In this document: in pieces, positions 40,932-49,848 of the stretch | Layout: each line of letters starts with the position of its first letter | Numbering within the stretch: position 1 is the first letter of the stretch | Source of the DNA: Lachnospiraceae bacterium OM04-12BH | GTDB lineage: Bacteria; Bacillota; Clostridia; Lachnospirales; Lachnospiraceae | Reading direction: 5' to 3' | DNA: 64,000 nucleotides | Assembly (NCBI GenBank): GCA_003490145.1 | Contig: QULQ01000005.1 | Location: forward strand, 92,425-156,424 | The notes under the pieces: model-generated | Told to the model about the DNA's origin: nothing | The model's input: only the letters and a program-made list of their open reading frames with translations | The model's database searches: none | Translations under genes and position numbers: made by a program

Positions 40932-41588
40932 ATGGACAATTTTATGGATAAGATCACGCAGAAGCTGAATTCGCAGGATATGATCAGAGCCAATGCGGCA
41001 GCCGATGCAGCAGAGCTTGAAAATCTGGAAAATCAGGTAACCGTTTTCAAGGAACAGATAGAGAAATATGATGACTGTCTGCAGGAAATGAGACAGCTGA
41101 ATCTGAGAAATATTGAGAGCGCCAAGGAAGTGAAGGATCTGACCAGACAGGCAGGAGAGAGCCTTGAGAAGACAGCCGGGGAAGTGGAGAGTGCTTCTGT
41201 AAGCCGCATCAAACAGACCTCGGATCTTTCTATCGCAGGTATCAACCAGACCGTAGCGGAGAGTCTTGCCAAGATTGCGGAGATCCAGGATAATTCCGGA
41301 AAGGACAATCTGGAGAAGATGACAGAGACCGTTTCCGGGCTGAAGAATATGCAGGATGAGGCATTTAAGTCCCTGGAGGATTTCCTCCATACTGACAATG
41401 TGAAGGTATATCGTAATGTACAGGCGGCTGTGATCGAAGAACTGGAGAAGCAGACAAATGAACTGAAGGAAGTACAGGAAAAGACTGCAAGAGGCAGTAA
41501 GGTATTGCTTCCCTTCGTTATTATTTCCATGATTCTGACACTGGCAAATACAGGGATCCTGGTAGCACAGATCCTTGGTTTATTCTGA
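40932..41588 (+). CDS. Hypothetical coiled-coil protein with C-terminal membrane helix
   Basis: A 218-residue protein. Most of it (about residues 20-190) is a long, heptad-like helical region rich in Glu, Lys and Gln. One C-terminal membrane helix (LPFVIISMILTLANTGILVA, about 194-213) would anchor it tail-first. No signal peptide is present. The layout recalls tail-anchored or chemoreceptor-like signalling coils, but no receptor motif is seen. The ATG follows GGGAGGAAGAAAACG; an earlier in-frame start at 40902 has no ribosome site. A palindrome upstream implies regulation. Confidence 0.65.
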   Translation: MDNFMDKITQKLNSQDMIRANAAADAAELENLENQVTVFKEQIEKYDDCLQEMRQLNLRNIESAKEVKDLTRQAGESLEKTAGEVESASVSRIKQTSDLSIAGINQTVAESLAKIAEIQDNSGKDNLEKMTETVSGLKNMQDEAFKSLEDFLHTDNVKVYRNVQAAVIEELEKQTNELKEVQEKTARGSKVLLPFVIISMILTLANTGILVAQILGLF

Positions 41589-41606
41589 TTATAAAGGAGA
41601 TCCCCT

Positions 41607-42170
41607 ATGGCAAAACAAAGCTGGAAGCCGGGAAATATGTTATATCCACTGCCTGCAGTGCTTGTCAGTACAGCAGACAAAAAAGGAGGCACGAATCTTT
41701 TCACAGTAGCGTGGACAGGGACAATCTGCAGTGATCCGCCGATGGTTTCGATTTCTGTCCGTCCGGAACGCTATTCCTATTCCATGATCGTGGAGACAGG
41801 GGAGTTTGTCATTAATCTGACAACAGAGGAATTGACCTATGCCACGGATTATTGCGGTGTGAAAAGCGGCAGAGATGTAGATAAATGGAAAGAGGTAAAG
41901 CTGACTCCTGTTAAGGCAGATAAGGTACAGGCTCCGCTTGTGGCAGAGAGCCCTGTAAATCTGGAGTGCAGAGTAACAAGGAGAATTCCCCTTGGAACCC
42001 ACGATATGTTTCTGGCAGAGGTAGTGGCAGTCCATGCGGACGAAGCCTATATGGATGAAAAGGAAAAATTTTCCCTTGCCAAAGCAAATCCAATGGTGTA
42101 TTCTCATGGAACATACTATGGTCTTGGCAAAGAGCTGGGAACATTTGGATACAGTGTAAGAAAGAAATAA
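41607..42170 (+). CDS. Flavin reductase-like (FMN-binding) protein
   Basis: A 187-residue protein of the flavoredoxin/DIM6-NTAB flavin reductase family. The flavin-binding pattern includes LPAVLVSTADKKGGTNLFTVAWTG written over residues 15-38 (key parts LVSTAD and NLFTVAW), PPMVSISVRPERYS and TGEFVINL. The C-terminal YGLGKELGTFGYSVRKK closes the domain. Family members bind FMN and pass electrons. The partner is unknown. AAAGGAGATCCCCT precedes the ATG. Confidence 0.88.
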   Translation: MAKQSWKPGNMLYPLPAVLVSTADKKGGTNLFTVAWTGTICSDPPMVSISVRPERYSYSMIVETGEFVINLTTEELTYATDYCGVKSGRDVDKWKEVKLTPVKADKVQAPLVAESPVNLECRVTRRIPLGTHDMFLAEVVAVHADEAYMDEKEKFSLAKANPMVYSHGTYYGLGKELGTFGYSVRKK

Positions 42171-42176
42171 AGGTTT

Positions 42177-43766
42177 ATGAAGCATTATTCAAGTTATTAT
42201 AAAAGATTACATGTTAGAAGAATTAAAATTGCAGTGCTGGCAGTAATTGTCAGCATGTTTTTTCTGCCCGTGTTTGTTAAATTTGAAAGAAGCGGGGATA
42301 ATATGTTTAGAGTACTTCTGGATGGCGTTTCAGTAGGAACAGTTGCTTCGCCTGAAGAGGCGGAAGGATATGCCAGAGAAGCACGCAGACAGATTGCCAG
42401 CGACAGCAGTGAGCTGGTTCTGGTGGAGAGTAATATTGAACTACAGGGACAGGAGGTTCTTTTTGGAAGGACAGATGATCCTGATGAGATCGTATCCAGG
42501 ATGGCGATGGTACTGGCAGATAATGTCCGTGAGACCATGAACCGTTCCTATGTTGTCAAGATCAATGATTTTATGATCAATCTGGCCAGCAAGGAAGAAG
42601 TGACGCAGGTTCTTCAGGCAGCACTTGACAAATATGATACGGCAGAAACTGGAAGCTATAAGGCTGAGCTTTTGCTGGATCCTGCGAGAGAGCTGCCGGT
42701 ACTGACAGCCAGAGTAGTATCTGAGGAGGAAGCAAAGGAACAGGAAGAAATCAAGGAGGCAGTCAGCTTAAGCGCCGGTATGGATGCGGAGCTGGATGCT
42801 GTATTTGAAGCAGTACAGCCGAAGGTGGAAAAGGATTTTGAAGATTATGATCTCGGACTGATCTCCATGGATTTTGGAGATACCGTAGAGGTGGCGGAGG
42901 CTTATCTTTTAGCTGAGGAACTGACGGATGTAAATGATGCTATTGAGATGGTAACCAAGGATCAGGAGAAAAACGAGGTCTACGAGGTACAGTCCGGAGA
43001 TACGCTTTCCGGCATTTCGCTGAAAACAGACATTCCACTGGACAAGCTGGTTGAAATGAATGCTTCACTGGAAGATGAAAATTCCATGATCCGTGCCGGG
43101 GAAGAGCTGGTGATCATGGTGCCAAGACCTGAGCTTACTGTAACCAGGCAGGAGGAGCTTTACTACGAAGAGGATTATGAAGCAGACATTATCTATATAG
43201 ATAATGATGAATGGTATACGACCGAGAAGAAGACATTACAGGAGCCTTCTGCCGGACACAGGAAGGTGGTGGCCATAGTTTCTTTCGAAAACGATCAGAA
43301 GGTCGGTACAGAGATCATCAAGGAAGAGATCACGTATCAGGCTGTACCGAAGATCGTGGAGCGCGGGACCAAGATACCGCCTACTTATATTAAGCCCATT
43401 TCCGGTGGACGGTTAAGCTCCAATTTCGGAAGAAGAAGTGCACCAAAGCGTGGAGCGAGCACCTACCATAAGGGCGTTGACTGGGCAACACCGACAGGAA
43501 CTGCAGTAGTGGCATCCTCTGGTGGTACGGTTGCCAAGGCCGGATGGGGAAGCGGTTATGGATACGTGGTATACATCAATCATCCAGATGGCAGACAGAC
43601 CAGATATGGACATCTGAGTAAGGTTCTGGTATCGGCAGGACAGACGGTGTCCCAGGGACAGAAGATCGCACTGAGCGGTAATACCGGTATCAGTACGGGA
43701 CCACACCTTCACTTTGAGATCCTGATCGGTGGCAGTCAGGTGAATCCGCTCAAGTATCTTAACTGA
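42177..43766 (+). CDS. Cell-wall peptidase M23 with LysM and G5-like domains
   Basis: A 529-residue cell-envelope enzyme. One N-terminal helix (about residues 17-36) anchors it. A variable region follows, then LysM (about 270-315; VQSGDTLSGISLKT), a G5-like domain (about 325-405; KVGTEIIKEEITYQAVP) and the M23 domain (about 415-525). Metal ligands are HKGVD (His and Asp about 431-435), GYGYVVYINH and HLHFE (about 509-513). It should cut peptidoglycan cross-bridges during growth or division. It lies just upstream of murA. Confidence 0.93.
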   Translation: MKHYSSYYKRLHVRRIKIAVLAVIVSMFFLPVFVKFERSGDNMFRVLLDGVSVGTVASPEEAEGYAREARRQIASDSSELVLVESNIELQGQEVLFGRTDDPDEIVSRMAMVLADNVRETMNRSYVVKINDFMINLASKEEVTQVLQAALDKYDTAETGSYKAELLLDPARELPVLTARVVSEEEAKEQEEIKEAVSLSAGMDAELDAVFEAVQPKVEKDFEDYDLGLISMDFGDTVEVAEAYLLAEELTDVNDAIEMVTKDQEKNEVYEVQSGDTLSGISLKTDIPLDKLVEMNASLEDENSMIRAGEELVIMVPRPELTVTRQEELYYEEDYEADIIYIDNDEWYTTEKKTLQEPSAGHRKVVAIVSFENDQKVGTEIIKEEITYQAVPKIVERGTKIPPTYIKPISGGRLSSNFGRRSAPKRGASTYHKGVDWATPTGTAVVASSGGTVAKAGWGSGYGYVVYINHPDGRQTRYGHLSKVLVSAGQTVSQGQKIALSGNTGISTGPHLHFEILIGGSQVNPLKYLN

Positions 43767-43805
43767 CCGGAAACCATGACCAGATGTCAGAACGGATGTT
43801 TGAGA

Positions 43806-43833
43806 TTTACAAAATGCGGAAATATGTTATACT
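43806..43833 (+). promoter_or_regulatory. Promoter of murA
   Basis: TTTACA (43806-43811), 16 bp, TATACT (43828-43833). Confidence 0.65.
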
Positions 43834-43850
43834 TAGAACAAGCGTGCAAT

Positions 43851-43875
43851 GAGCCCAGAGGGTATCTCCGGGCTC
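43851..43875 (+). promoter_or_regulatory. Leader hairpin of murA
   Basis: GAGCCCAGAG and CTCCGGGCTC pair with one mismatch around GGTAT. It begins about 10 nt into the transcript. There is no T-run, so it is more likely an mRNA stabiliser or a protein site than a terminator. Confidence 0.45.
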
Positions 43876-43923
43876 TGACAATGAGATTTTTCGTTTGATT
43901 TTGATATAGATAGAGGGAATACG

Positions 43924-45216
43924 ATGGAACAGTATGCAATCAAGGGCGGCAATCCTCTGGTTGGCGAGGTAGAGATCGGCGGTGCGAAGAATGCGGCACT
44001 TGCGATCCTTGCGGCAGCAGCCATGACGGAAGAAACCGTAGTGATAGAAAATGTGCCGGATCTCCGTGACACAGCGGCAATGCTGGAAGCCATGGAAAGC
44101 ATAGGCATCAGAATAGAGAAGCTGGACAGACATACAGTAAAGATTAATGCAGGCATGATTGAAAGTCTGGTCGTTGAGGACGACAGTATTAAGAAGATCA
44201 GGGCCTCTTATTATTTTTTGGGGGCACTTCTTGGCAAGTTCAAGAAGGCGGAGGTGGCACTTCCCGGTGGATGCAATATCGGGCTCAGGCCCATTGACCA
44301 GCATATCAAGGGATTCCGTGCACTTGGTGCTGATGTAAGGATCGAGAGAGGACTTGTCATCACTGAAGCAGACAGACTTGTGGGAAGCCATATTTATCTG
44401 GATGTAGTTACTGTAGGCGCTACCATTAATATCATGATGGCAGCAGCGATGGCAGAAGGTCAGACGATCATTGAAAATGCAGCCAAAGAACCTCATGTAG
44501 TAGATGTGGCCAATTTCCTGAACAGTATGGGAGCTTCTATTAAAGGAGCAGGTACAGATGTGATCAGGATCAAGGGAGTAAAGGCGCTTCATGGTACGGA
44601 ATACGCAATTATTCCGGATCAGATCGAGGCCGGAACCTTTATGTTTGCAGCTGCAGTGACAAGAGGAGATGTTACTGTAAAGAATGTCATTCCCAAGCAC
44701 CTGGAGTCCATCAGTGCAAAGCTGATAGAGATCGGCTGTGAAGTGGAGGAATCTGATGATGCGGTCAGAGTAGTTGCAAGCAAGCCACTGACCCATACTC
44801 ATGTCAAGACACTTCCCTATCCCGGATTTCCAACAGATATGCAGCCGCAGATCACCGTGGCACTTGGATTATCCAAAGGCACCAGCATTGTAACAGAGAG
44901 TATTTTTGAAAACCGTTTCAAATATGTGGATGAGCTGACCCGGATGGGAGCCAATATTAAGGTAGAGAGCAACACAGCGATCATTGATGGCGTACAGAAG
45001 TACACCGGTGCAAGCCTTACTGCACCAGATCTCCGTGCAGGTGCAGCACTTGTGACGGCGGCACTTGCAGCAGAGGGTGTTTCTACGATTGATGATATTA
45101 AATTTATTGAAAGAGGATATGAGGATTTCCCTGAAAAGCTGCAGAGCCTTGGCGCACAGATCGAAAAGGTTGTAACAGAGAGAGAGCTGCAGAAATTCCG
45201 CCTGAAGATCGGGTGA
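43924..45216 (+). CDS. murA: UDP-N-acetylglucosamine 1-carboxyvinyltransferase
   Basis: A 430-residue EPSP-synthase-fold enzyme for the first committed step of peptidoglycan synthesis, using phosphoenolpyruvate and UDP-GlcNAc. The Lys22-equivalent lies in GGAKNAAL (about residues 19-26). The catalytic Cys is in LPGGCNIGLRPID (Cys117, equal to Cys115 of E. coli), so it should be fosfomycin sensitive. The end has RAGAALV and FIERGYEDFPEKL. Firmicutes often carry two copies; this sequence does not tell which one it is. Confidence 0.96.
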   Translation: MEQYAIKGGNPLVGEVEIGGAKNAALAILAAAAMTEETVVIENVPDLRDTAAMLEAMESIGIRIEKLDRHTVKINAGMIESLVVEDDSIKKIRASYYFLGALLGKFKKAEVALPGGCNIGLRPIDQHIKGFRALGADVRIERGLVITEADRLVGSHIYLDVVTVGATINIMMAAAMAEGQTIIENAAKEPHVVDVANFLNSMGASIKGAGTDVIRIKGVKALHGTEYAIIPDQIEAGTFMFAAAVTRGDVTVKNVIPKHLESISAKLIEIGCEVEESDDAVRVVASKPLTHTHVKTLPYPGFPTDMQPQITVALGLSKGTSIVTESIFENRFKYVDELTRMGANIKVESNTAIIDGVQKYTGASLTAPDLRAGAALVTAALAAEGVSTIDDIKFIERGYEDFPEKLQSLGAQIEKVVTERELQKFRLKIG

Positions 45217-45239
45217 ATTCTATATCCGGAGGAACCATT

Positions 45240-45989
45240 TTGAAAACAGTATCTTTGATCCTTACTACCTATAACAGTGGGAAAAATCTTGCTTCAACCC
45301 TGGAGAGCATCGAGAAGCAGGATTATCCTGATATAGAGGTAAATATCAAGGACGGCGGTTCGACAGATGACACTATAAAAATGATTAAAGAATACAAAGA
45401 GAGGAGCAGATACCCGGTGAACTGGGTATCCAGATCTGATGAGGGCATTTATGATGCCATGAATCAGGGCTATGCTCTTTCTAGTGGTGATATTATTGTA
45501 TTCTTTAATGATTTTTTTTTATGTCATGATGCTGTGTCCAAAATGGCGGCTCTGATCGAAGGAGATACCGGCTGCGTCGGAGCACATGCAGACCTTATTT
45601 ATGCTGACGGAGAAAAAATCGTCAGATACTGGAAGATGGGGCCGCAGAAGAGCCTGTATGCCGGCTGGATGCCAGGTCATCCTACGCTCTTCCTGAAAAG
45701 GGAGGTCTATGAGAACTATGGTCTTTATAAGACCGAATACAGGATCGCTGCAGACTATGAATTCATGATCCGCTTTCTGAAGGATGGCAGGAACCGTCTT
45801 GCCTATCTTCCGGAGAATATTATCCGCATGTACTATGGGGGAACCAGCACCTCTGGTACGGGCAGCTACCTGGCATCCCTGAAGGAGGGACACCAGGCGC
45901 TGAAGGAGAACGGTCTCCGATTTGCTTTCGTGATCGACGTGCTCCGCACCCTGCGGGTGCTGCTTCAGTTTGTGAAGCGGCCTTCGTGA
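45240..45989 (+). CDS. Glycosyltransferase family 2
   Basis: A 249-residue GT2 enzyme. SLILTTYNSGKNLA at the start, KDGGSTDDT (about residues 36-44), EGIYDAMNQGYALS and VFFNDFF (about 79-85) in place of DXD are the motifs, as in the gene at 27439. It begins at TTG (45240), 6 nt after GGAGGA; a GTG at 45213 overlapping murA is in frame but has no ribosome site. It probably shares the murA transcript and modifies a wall or surface glycan. Confidence 0.88.
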   Translation: MKTVSLILTTYNSGKNLASTLESIEKQDYPDIEVNIKDGGSTDDTIKMIKEYKERSRYPVNWVSRSDEGIYDAMNQGYALSSGDIIVFFNDFFLCHDAVSKMAALIEGDTGCVGAHADLIYADGEKIVRYWKMGPQKSLYAGWMPGHPTLFLKREVYENYGLYKTEYRIAADYEFMIRFLKDGRNRLAYLPENIIRMYYGGTSTSGTGSYLASLKEGHQALKENGLRFAFVIDVLRTLRVLLQFVKRPS

Positions 45990-46040
45990 AGCCTCCCTGC
46001 AGACGATTTCTGACAGAGTATGTCAAAATAAAACAAACCA

Positions 46041-46700
46041 TCATACCAGGTGGTAGGTTTCTTTTAAATAGGGAATAATATCTGAGATGCAGGAATAAAT
46101 GCGGAATGCTTTTTCCTGCATTTCTTTATCGGGAGCAATCTGATCCGGAACCATAATCGGAATAAAGTCCCCATTATGGGCAGCCCGGATCCCGTTGTAG
46201 GAGTCCTCGCAGACATAACAGTGGGAAGGCGGTGTGTCAAGCCTTCTGGCAGCCTCTAAAAAGATATCCGGGTATGGCTTGGATCTTTCTACTTCGTTGC
46301 CGCACACAATCGTATCAAAACGGTGCAGCAGATTTTCCTTTGACAAAAGGGCAGATGCAACTTCTCTGTGGCTGGAGGTTGCAACTGCCTTTTTGATATG
46401 GTGGTCATCTAGAAAATCCAGAAGCGTAAGGACACCTCCTTTAATGCCTGCACCATGGGCAGAAACATACCTTACGATCTCTTCATCAATATGGCTGTTG
46501 ATCTCCTTGATTGGCTGATCAGGATATTTGGCAGAGAGATACGAGATGATCGCAGCGTTGGATTTTCCGACAACGTGCAGATAATCGTCATCAGCTTCCT
46601 GCTCACTTATGAAATTATAGACAATCGGCCAGACTTTTCTTGCAATAGTTTCTGTATCCAAAATCAGTCCATCCATGTCAAAAATAAAAGAAAATTGCAT
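46041..46700 (-). CDS. HAD-superfamily phosphatase (divergent from DeoR regulon)
   Basis: A 219-residue HAD subclass IA hydrolase. Motif I is DMDGLILDTE (residues 8-17), motif II is ATSSHREV (about 110-117), then ERSKPYPDIFLEA and CEDSYNGIRAA (about 163-173). It resembles sugar-phosphate phosphatases and beta-phosphoglucomutase-like enzymes. The ATG follows GGAGGTATTT. It is transcribed away from the DeoR gene across a shared region with four TATTGCAATA-like boxes, so it belongs to that sugar regulon. Confidence 0.88.
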   Translation of the reverse strand: MQFSFIFDMDGLILDTETIARKVWPIVYNFISEQEADDDYLHVVGKSNAAIISYLSAKYPDQPIKEINSHIDEEIVRYVSAHGAGIKGGVLTLLDFLDDHHIKKAVATSSHREVASALLSKENLLHRFDTIVCGNEVERSKPYPDIFLEAARRLDTPPSHCYVCEDSYNGIRAAHNGDFIPIMVPDQIAPDKEMQEKAFRIYSCISDIIPYLKETYHLV

Positions 46701-46722
46701 AAATACCTCCGTTTACTATGAA

Positions 46723-46841
46723 TTTTGCAATATTTGAGTTAAAATCTATCATATACTATCATAAACAATCATGCCGAATATTGCAATAGTTTGAAAGAAT
46801 TTGAAAGTATTTAAAATAAAATATTGCAAAAGATTGCAATA
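46723..46841. promoter_or_regulatory. Four TATTGCAATA-type boxes, DeoR operators
   Basis: Boxes related to the palindrome TATTGCAATA lie at 46723-46732 (TTTTGCAATA), 46779-46788 (perfect), 46822-46831 (TATTGCAAAA) and 46832-46841 (GATTGCAATA). The last two are adjacent, centred 10 bp apart, and cover the DeoR promoter. The first is close to the HAD start. The divergent location beside a DeoR regulator makes them its likely sites. Confidence 0.65.
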
Positions 46842-46852
46842 TGTGATAAATT
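46824..46852 (+). promoter_or_regulatory. Promoter of the DeoR-sugar operon
   Basis: TTGCAA (46824-46829), 17 bp, TAAATT (46847-46852). The -35 box and the spacer are within operator boxes 3 and 4, so repressor binding would exclude RNA polymerase. Confidence 0.6.
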
Positions 46853-46876
46853 AAACCCAAGAAAGGAAAACAAAAC

Positions 46877-47656
46877 ATGGTACAAACAAACAATTCAATA
46901 CCAGCAGGACGTCAGCAGAGGATCATGGATTTCTTATCTGTAAATGATAGCATCTCTATTAAGGAGGCAGCAGAGCTCTGTAATGTGTCAGAGGCGACAG
47001 CAAGAAGAGACCTGGATGATATGGCACTCACAGATCTTGTAGAGAGAACCCATGGAGGAGCGATTCTTCACCGGGGAACTGGCTTTGAGGCGATCCACTC
47101 CGAGAAACAGACCGTCATGATACCGGAAAAGAAGAAAATAGCCAAAGCAGCTGCTGAGCTGGTAAGAGATGGAGACAGTATCTTCCTTGATTCAGGAACA
47201 ACCGCTTGTATGCTGGCAGAGCAGTTGTCAACAGTGAAACGTCTGACTATCGTAACGAACAATCTGGACATTGCATATGCTGCAAAAATGGATCCGAGTT
47301 CCACGATGATCGTAACCGGTGGCTTCAGACGGGATGGCTACAATGTGCTGGTCGGAGATATAGGAGAAGAATTCATCAAAAAGCTGTACGTGGACATTGC
47401 CTTTCTGGGAGCCGATGCAGTCAATGTAGAGAAAGGAGTATTCAACTCAAACTTTCTGGAGATCGGAATCAAAAAGAGTATTCTGAACTGTGGAAAGAAG
47501 AGGGTCATGATCTCTGACTGCAGTAAATTTTCGAAGAAAGCACTTGCGAAGGTTTGTGACATCGAAGATTTTGACTGTATTATCACAGACGAAGGCATCG
47601 GGGAGGAAAAACGAAAAGTATTGGAAGAAAAGATACCACGGCTGATCGTGGTATAA
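46877..47656 (+). CDS. DeoR-family repressor
   Basis: A 259-residue regulator with an N-terminal winged helix (about residues 9-65; RQQRIMDFLSVNDSISIKEAAEL region, recognition helix SEATARRDLDDM). A C-terminal sugar-phosphate-binding DeoRC domain (about 80-240; IFLDSGTTACMLAEQL, VTNNLDIAYA and the GADAVNVEKG loop) follows. DeoR proteins are released from DNA by phosphosugars. It is first in the operon of eight more genes and likely controls them and the divergent HAD gene. Confidence 0.93.
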   Translation: MVQTNNSIPAGRQQRIMDFLSVNDSISIKEAAELCNVSEATARRDLDDMALTDLVERTHGGAILHRGTGFEAIHSEKQTVMIPEKKKIAKAAAELVRDGDSIFLDSGTTACMLAEQLSTVKRLTIVTNNLDIAYAAKMDPSSTMIVTGGFRRDGYNVLVGDIGEEFIKKLYVDIAFLGADAVNVEKGVFNSNFLEIGIKKSILNCGKKRVMISDCSKFSKKALAKVCDIEDFDCIITDEGIGEEKRKVLEEKIPRLIVV

Positions 47657-47668
47657 GAAAGGAAGGTT

Positions 47669-48475
47669 ATGAGCTGGTTAAAAGAAGTCATCGGAACAGA
47701 AAAGGCAATTATTGCCATGCTGCATATGCAGCCCATGCCCGGAGATCCTTATTTTGATAAAGCGAAAGGAATGAAATGGGTAATTGAAAAGGCAAGGGAG
47801 GATCTGGATGCCCTGCAGGAGGGGGGCGTAGATGCCATTATGTTCAGTAACGAATACAGTCTTCCTTACCTGACAGATGTTAAGAAGGAAACAGTAGCAG
47901 CCATGGCGAGAGTCATTGGTGAGCTTCAGCCGGAGATCAGGATTCCTTATGGAGTTAATGTGTTATGGGATCCGAAAGCATCCCTGGATCTGGCAGCCGC
48001 AACAGATGCAAAATTCATCAGAGAGATCTTTACCGGTGTTTATGCCAGTGATTTTGGAATCTGGGATACCAATTGTGGTGAGACCGTCAGACATCAGAGA
48101 GCTATCGGTGCAGAAAATGTAAAGCTGTTATTCAATATCGTACCGGAGGCAGCAGCCTATCTTGCAGCACGTGATATTAAACAGATTGCCAAATCAACAG
48201 TATTTAACTGCAGACCGGATGCCCTCTGCGTATCAGGACTGACTGCAGGAAGCGCAACGGATGCGGGAATTCTGGATGAGGTAAAGAAGACGGTTCCGGA
48301 TACGGTAGTGCTTGCTAATACTGGCTGCAGGATCGATACTATCGAAAAGCTTCTTCAGATTGCAGATGGTGCAGTAGTTGGAACAACGTTTAAATATGAT
48401 GGTAAGTTCGAGAACCAGGTGGACCGTACACGTGTCAAGGCATTTATGGATGTGGTTAAAAAGACGAGAAGCTAG
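47669..48475 (+). CDS. BtpA/SgcQ-family protein
   Basis: A 268-residue TIM-barrel-like protein of the BtpA family. Motifs are IAMLHMQPMPGDP (about residues 14-26), GGVDAIMFSNEYSLPY, IPYGVNVLWDPKASL and ANTGCRIDTIEKLL near the end. Cyanobacterial BtpA affects photosystem I stability, but in heterotrophs the SgcQ-like members sit in sugar loci. The phosphate-binding barrel suggests an aldolase or epimerase role on a phosphosugar. The exact reaction is not known. AAAGGAAGGTT precedes the ATG. Confidence 0.85.
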   Translation: MSWLKEVIGTEKAIIAMLHMQPMPGDPYFDKAKGMKWVIEKAREDLDALQEGGVDAIMFSNEYSLPYLTDVKKETVAAMARVIGELQPEIRIPYGVNVLWDPKASLDLAAATDAKFIREIFTGVYASDFGIWDTNCGETVRHQRAIGAENVKLLFNIVPEAAAYLAARDIKQIAKSTVFNCRPDALCVSGLTAGSATDAGILDEVKKTVPDTVVLANTGCRIDTIEKLLQIADGAVVGTTFKYDGKFENQVDRTRVKAFMDVVKKTRS

Positions 48476-48501
48476 TAAGACAGAAGTGGAAGGAGAAATA
48501 C

Positions 48502-49116
48502 ATGATTTCAGGAGAAGAAATTTACAAGAGTGCATTACATACCTTTGCCAATGAAGCACATGCTGTAGCGGAGCTGGCAAATACAGTAGATAAGGACAGC
48601 TATATTAAGGCAGTACAGATGATCGCAGAATGCAAGGGCAGGATCATCACAACCGGATGCGGTACATCAGGTGCCTGTGCAAAGAAGGTATCCCAGGTAT
48701 TTAACTGTGTGGACAGGGCTTCCCAGTTTTTAAATCCTGCAGATGCACCCCATGGTGATTATGGTATGATCCGTGAAGGAGATATCATTATTATTATTTC
48801 CAAAGGCGGTAAGACAACAGAAATGATCAATCTGATCCCCGTTGCAAAGCTTCGCGGGGCGAAGATCATTACAGTAACAGAAAATCCGGATTCTCCGATC
48901 GCTAAAGAAAGCGATCTGAATCTGATCCTTCATACAGGACCGGAGGCATGTCCTTACCAGTGCCTTTCCACCACATCAGTTACAGCTGTATTTGCACTGT
49001 TTGATGCGATTTCCATTGGCTGTATGCTGTATAACGGTATTGACAAGGATTACTTCAAGGTAGTTCATCCTGCTGGCGGTGTCGGAGCTATGCTGGCTGC
49101 GGAGGCAGAGGCATGA
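48502..49116 (+). CDS. SIS-domain sugar-phosphate isomerase
   Basis: A 204-residue SIS-domain protein, like the catalytic half of KpsF/GutQ arabinose-5-phosphate isomerases but without the CBS pair. The phosphosugar loop is TTGCGTSGACAKK (about residues 50-62), DAPHGDYGMI and ISKGGKTTEMI (about 99-109) follow, and HPAGGVGAML ends the domain. It probably interconverts aldose and ketose phosphates. Its stop overlaps the next gene by 4 bp (ATGA). Confidence 0.88.
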   Translation: MISGEEIYKSALHTFANEAHAVAELANTVDKDSYIKAVQMIAECKGRIITTGCGTSGACAKKVSQVFNCVDRASQFLNPADAPHGDYGMIREGDIIIIISKGGKTTEMINLIPVAKLRGAKIITVTENPDSPIAKESDLNLILHTGPEACPYQCLSTTSVTAVFALFDAISIGCMLYNGIDKDYFKVVHPAGGVGAMLAAEAEA

Positions 49117-49838
49117 AACTGATCGTTACGGAAAGCTATGAAGAAAGCAGCCGTGTGGCAGCAGATCTTTACAAAAATGTCATTGAGCATAAAAGAAATG
49201 CGCTGATAGGGCTCGCAACAGGAAGTACGCCGATTGGAATGTATGAATGTCTGGTCGATGACTATAAAAGGGGACTGATTGATTTTTCAGAGATCAGAAC
49301 CGTAAACCTGGATGAATATGAAGGACTTGCCAGAGACCATGACCAGAGCTTTGGTTATTTCATGGATCAGCACTTTTTTTCAAAAGTGAACCTGAAGGAA
49401 GAAAATATTTTTCTGGTAGATGGTGCGGCGGATGCAGCGAAACAGGAAAAAAGATTCAATGATTTTCTGAAGGATAATAAGATCGATATTCAGATACTGG
49501 GAATCGGCAATAATGGACATATTGGATTTAATGAGCCGGACAGCTATTTTACGGCATCTGCACACAAGGTAGAACTGGCAGAGGAAACGATCAAGGCAAA
49601 TGCAAGGTTCTTTGAAAAGGAATCAGACGTGCCAAGAAGTGCCATTACCATGGGTATGTATGGAATTGCTACCGCAGCGAAGGTAATACTGGTGGCAACC
49701 GGAGCGGCAAAAGCCCCGGCGATCAAGAAACTGTTGGAAAGTGATCATGTGGATCCGCAGCTTCCCTGCAGCATCCTTCATATCTGTGAGGATGCAACAG
49801 TGATTGTTGATAAGGATCTGTATGAACTGACGAAGTAG
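49113..49838 (+). CDS. NagB-like glucosamine-6-phosphate deaminase family protein
   Basis: A 241-residue NagB-family enzyme. It keeps LATGSTPIGMY (phosphate loop), NLDEYEGL (the base Asp) and ILGIGNNGHIGFNEP (His and Glu of the catalytic set). The next segment, usually SxSRT in true NagB, reads DSYFTASAH, so a phosphate or sugar contact differs. TMGMYGIATAAKVIL also departs from the usual TMGI-T form. It may act on a different aminosugar phosphate or as an isomerase. The regulon context favours a special substrate. Confidence 0.85.
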   Translation: MKLIVTESYEESSRVAADLYKNVIEHKRNALIGLATGSTPIGMYECLVDDYKRGLIDFSEIRTVNLDEYEGLARDHDQSFGYFMDQHFFSKVNLKEENIFLVDGAADAAKQEKRFNDFLKDNKIDIQILGIGNNGHIGFNEPDSYFTASAHKVELAEETIKANARFFEKESDVPRSAITMGMYGIATAAKVILVATGAAKAPAIKKLLESDHVDPQLPCSILHICEDATVIVDKDLYELTK

Positions 49839-49848
49839 GCATAAAAGT

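Noticed and set aside
43807..44802. Minus-strand open frame of 331 codons opposite murA
   Set aside because: It overlaps an essential, motif-complete gene and has a Cys/His-rich random-looking translation.
46028..46054. Inverted arms AAACC/GGTTT near the convergent ends of the GT2 and HAD genes
   Set aside because: The stem is short and interrupted, so I could not call a terminator there.
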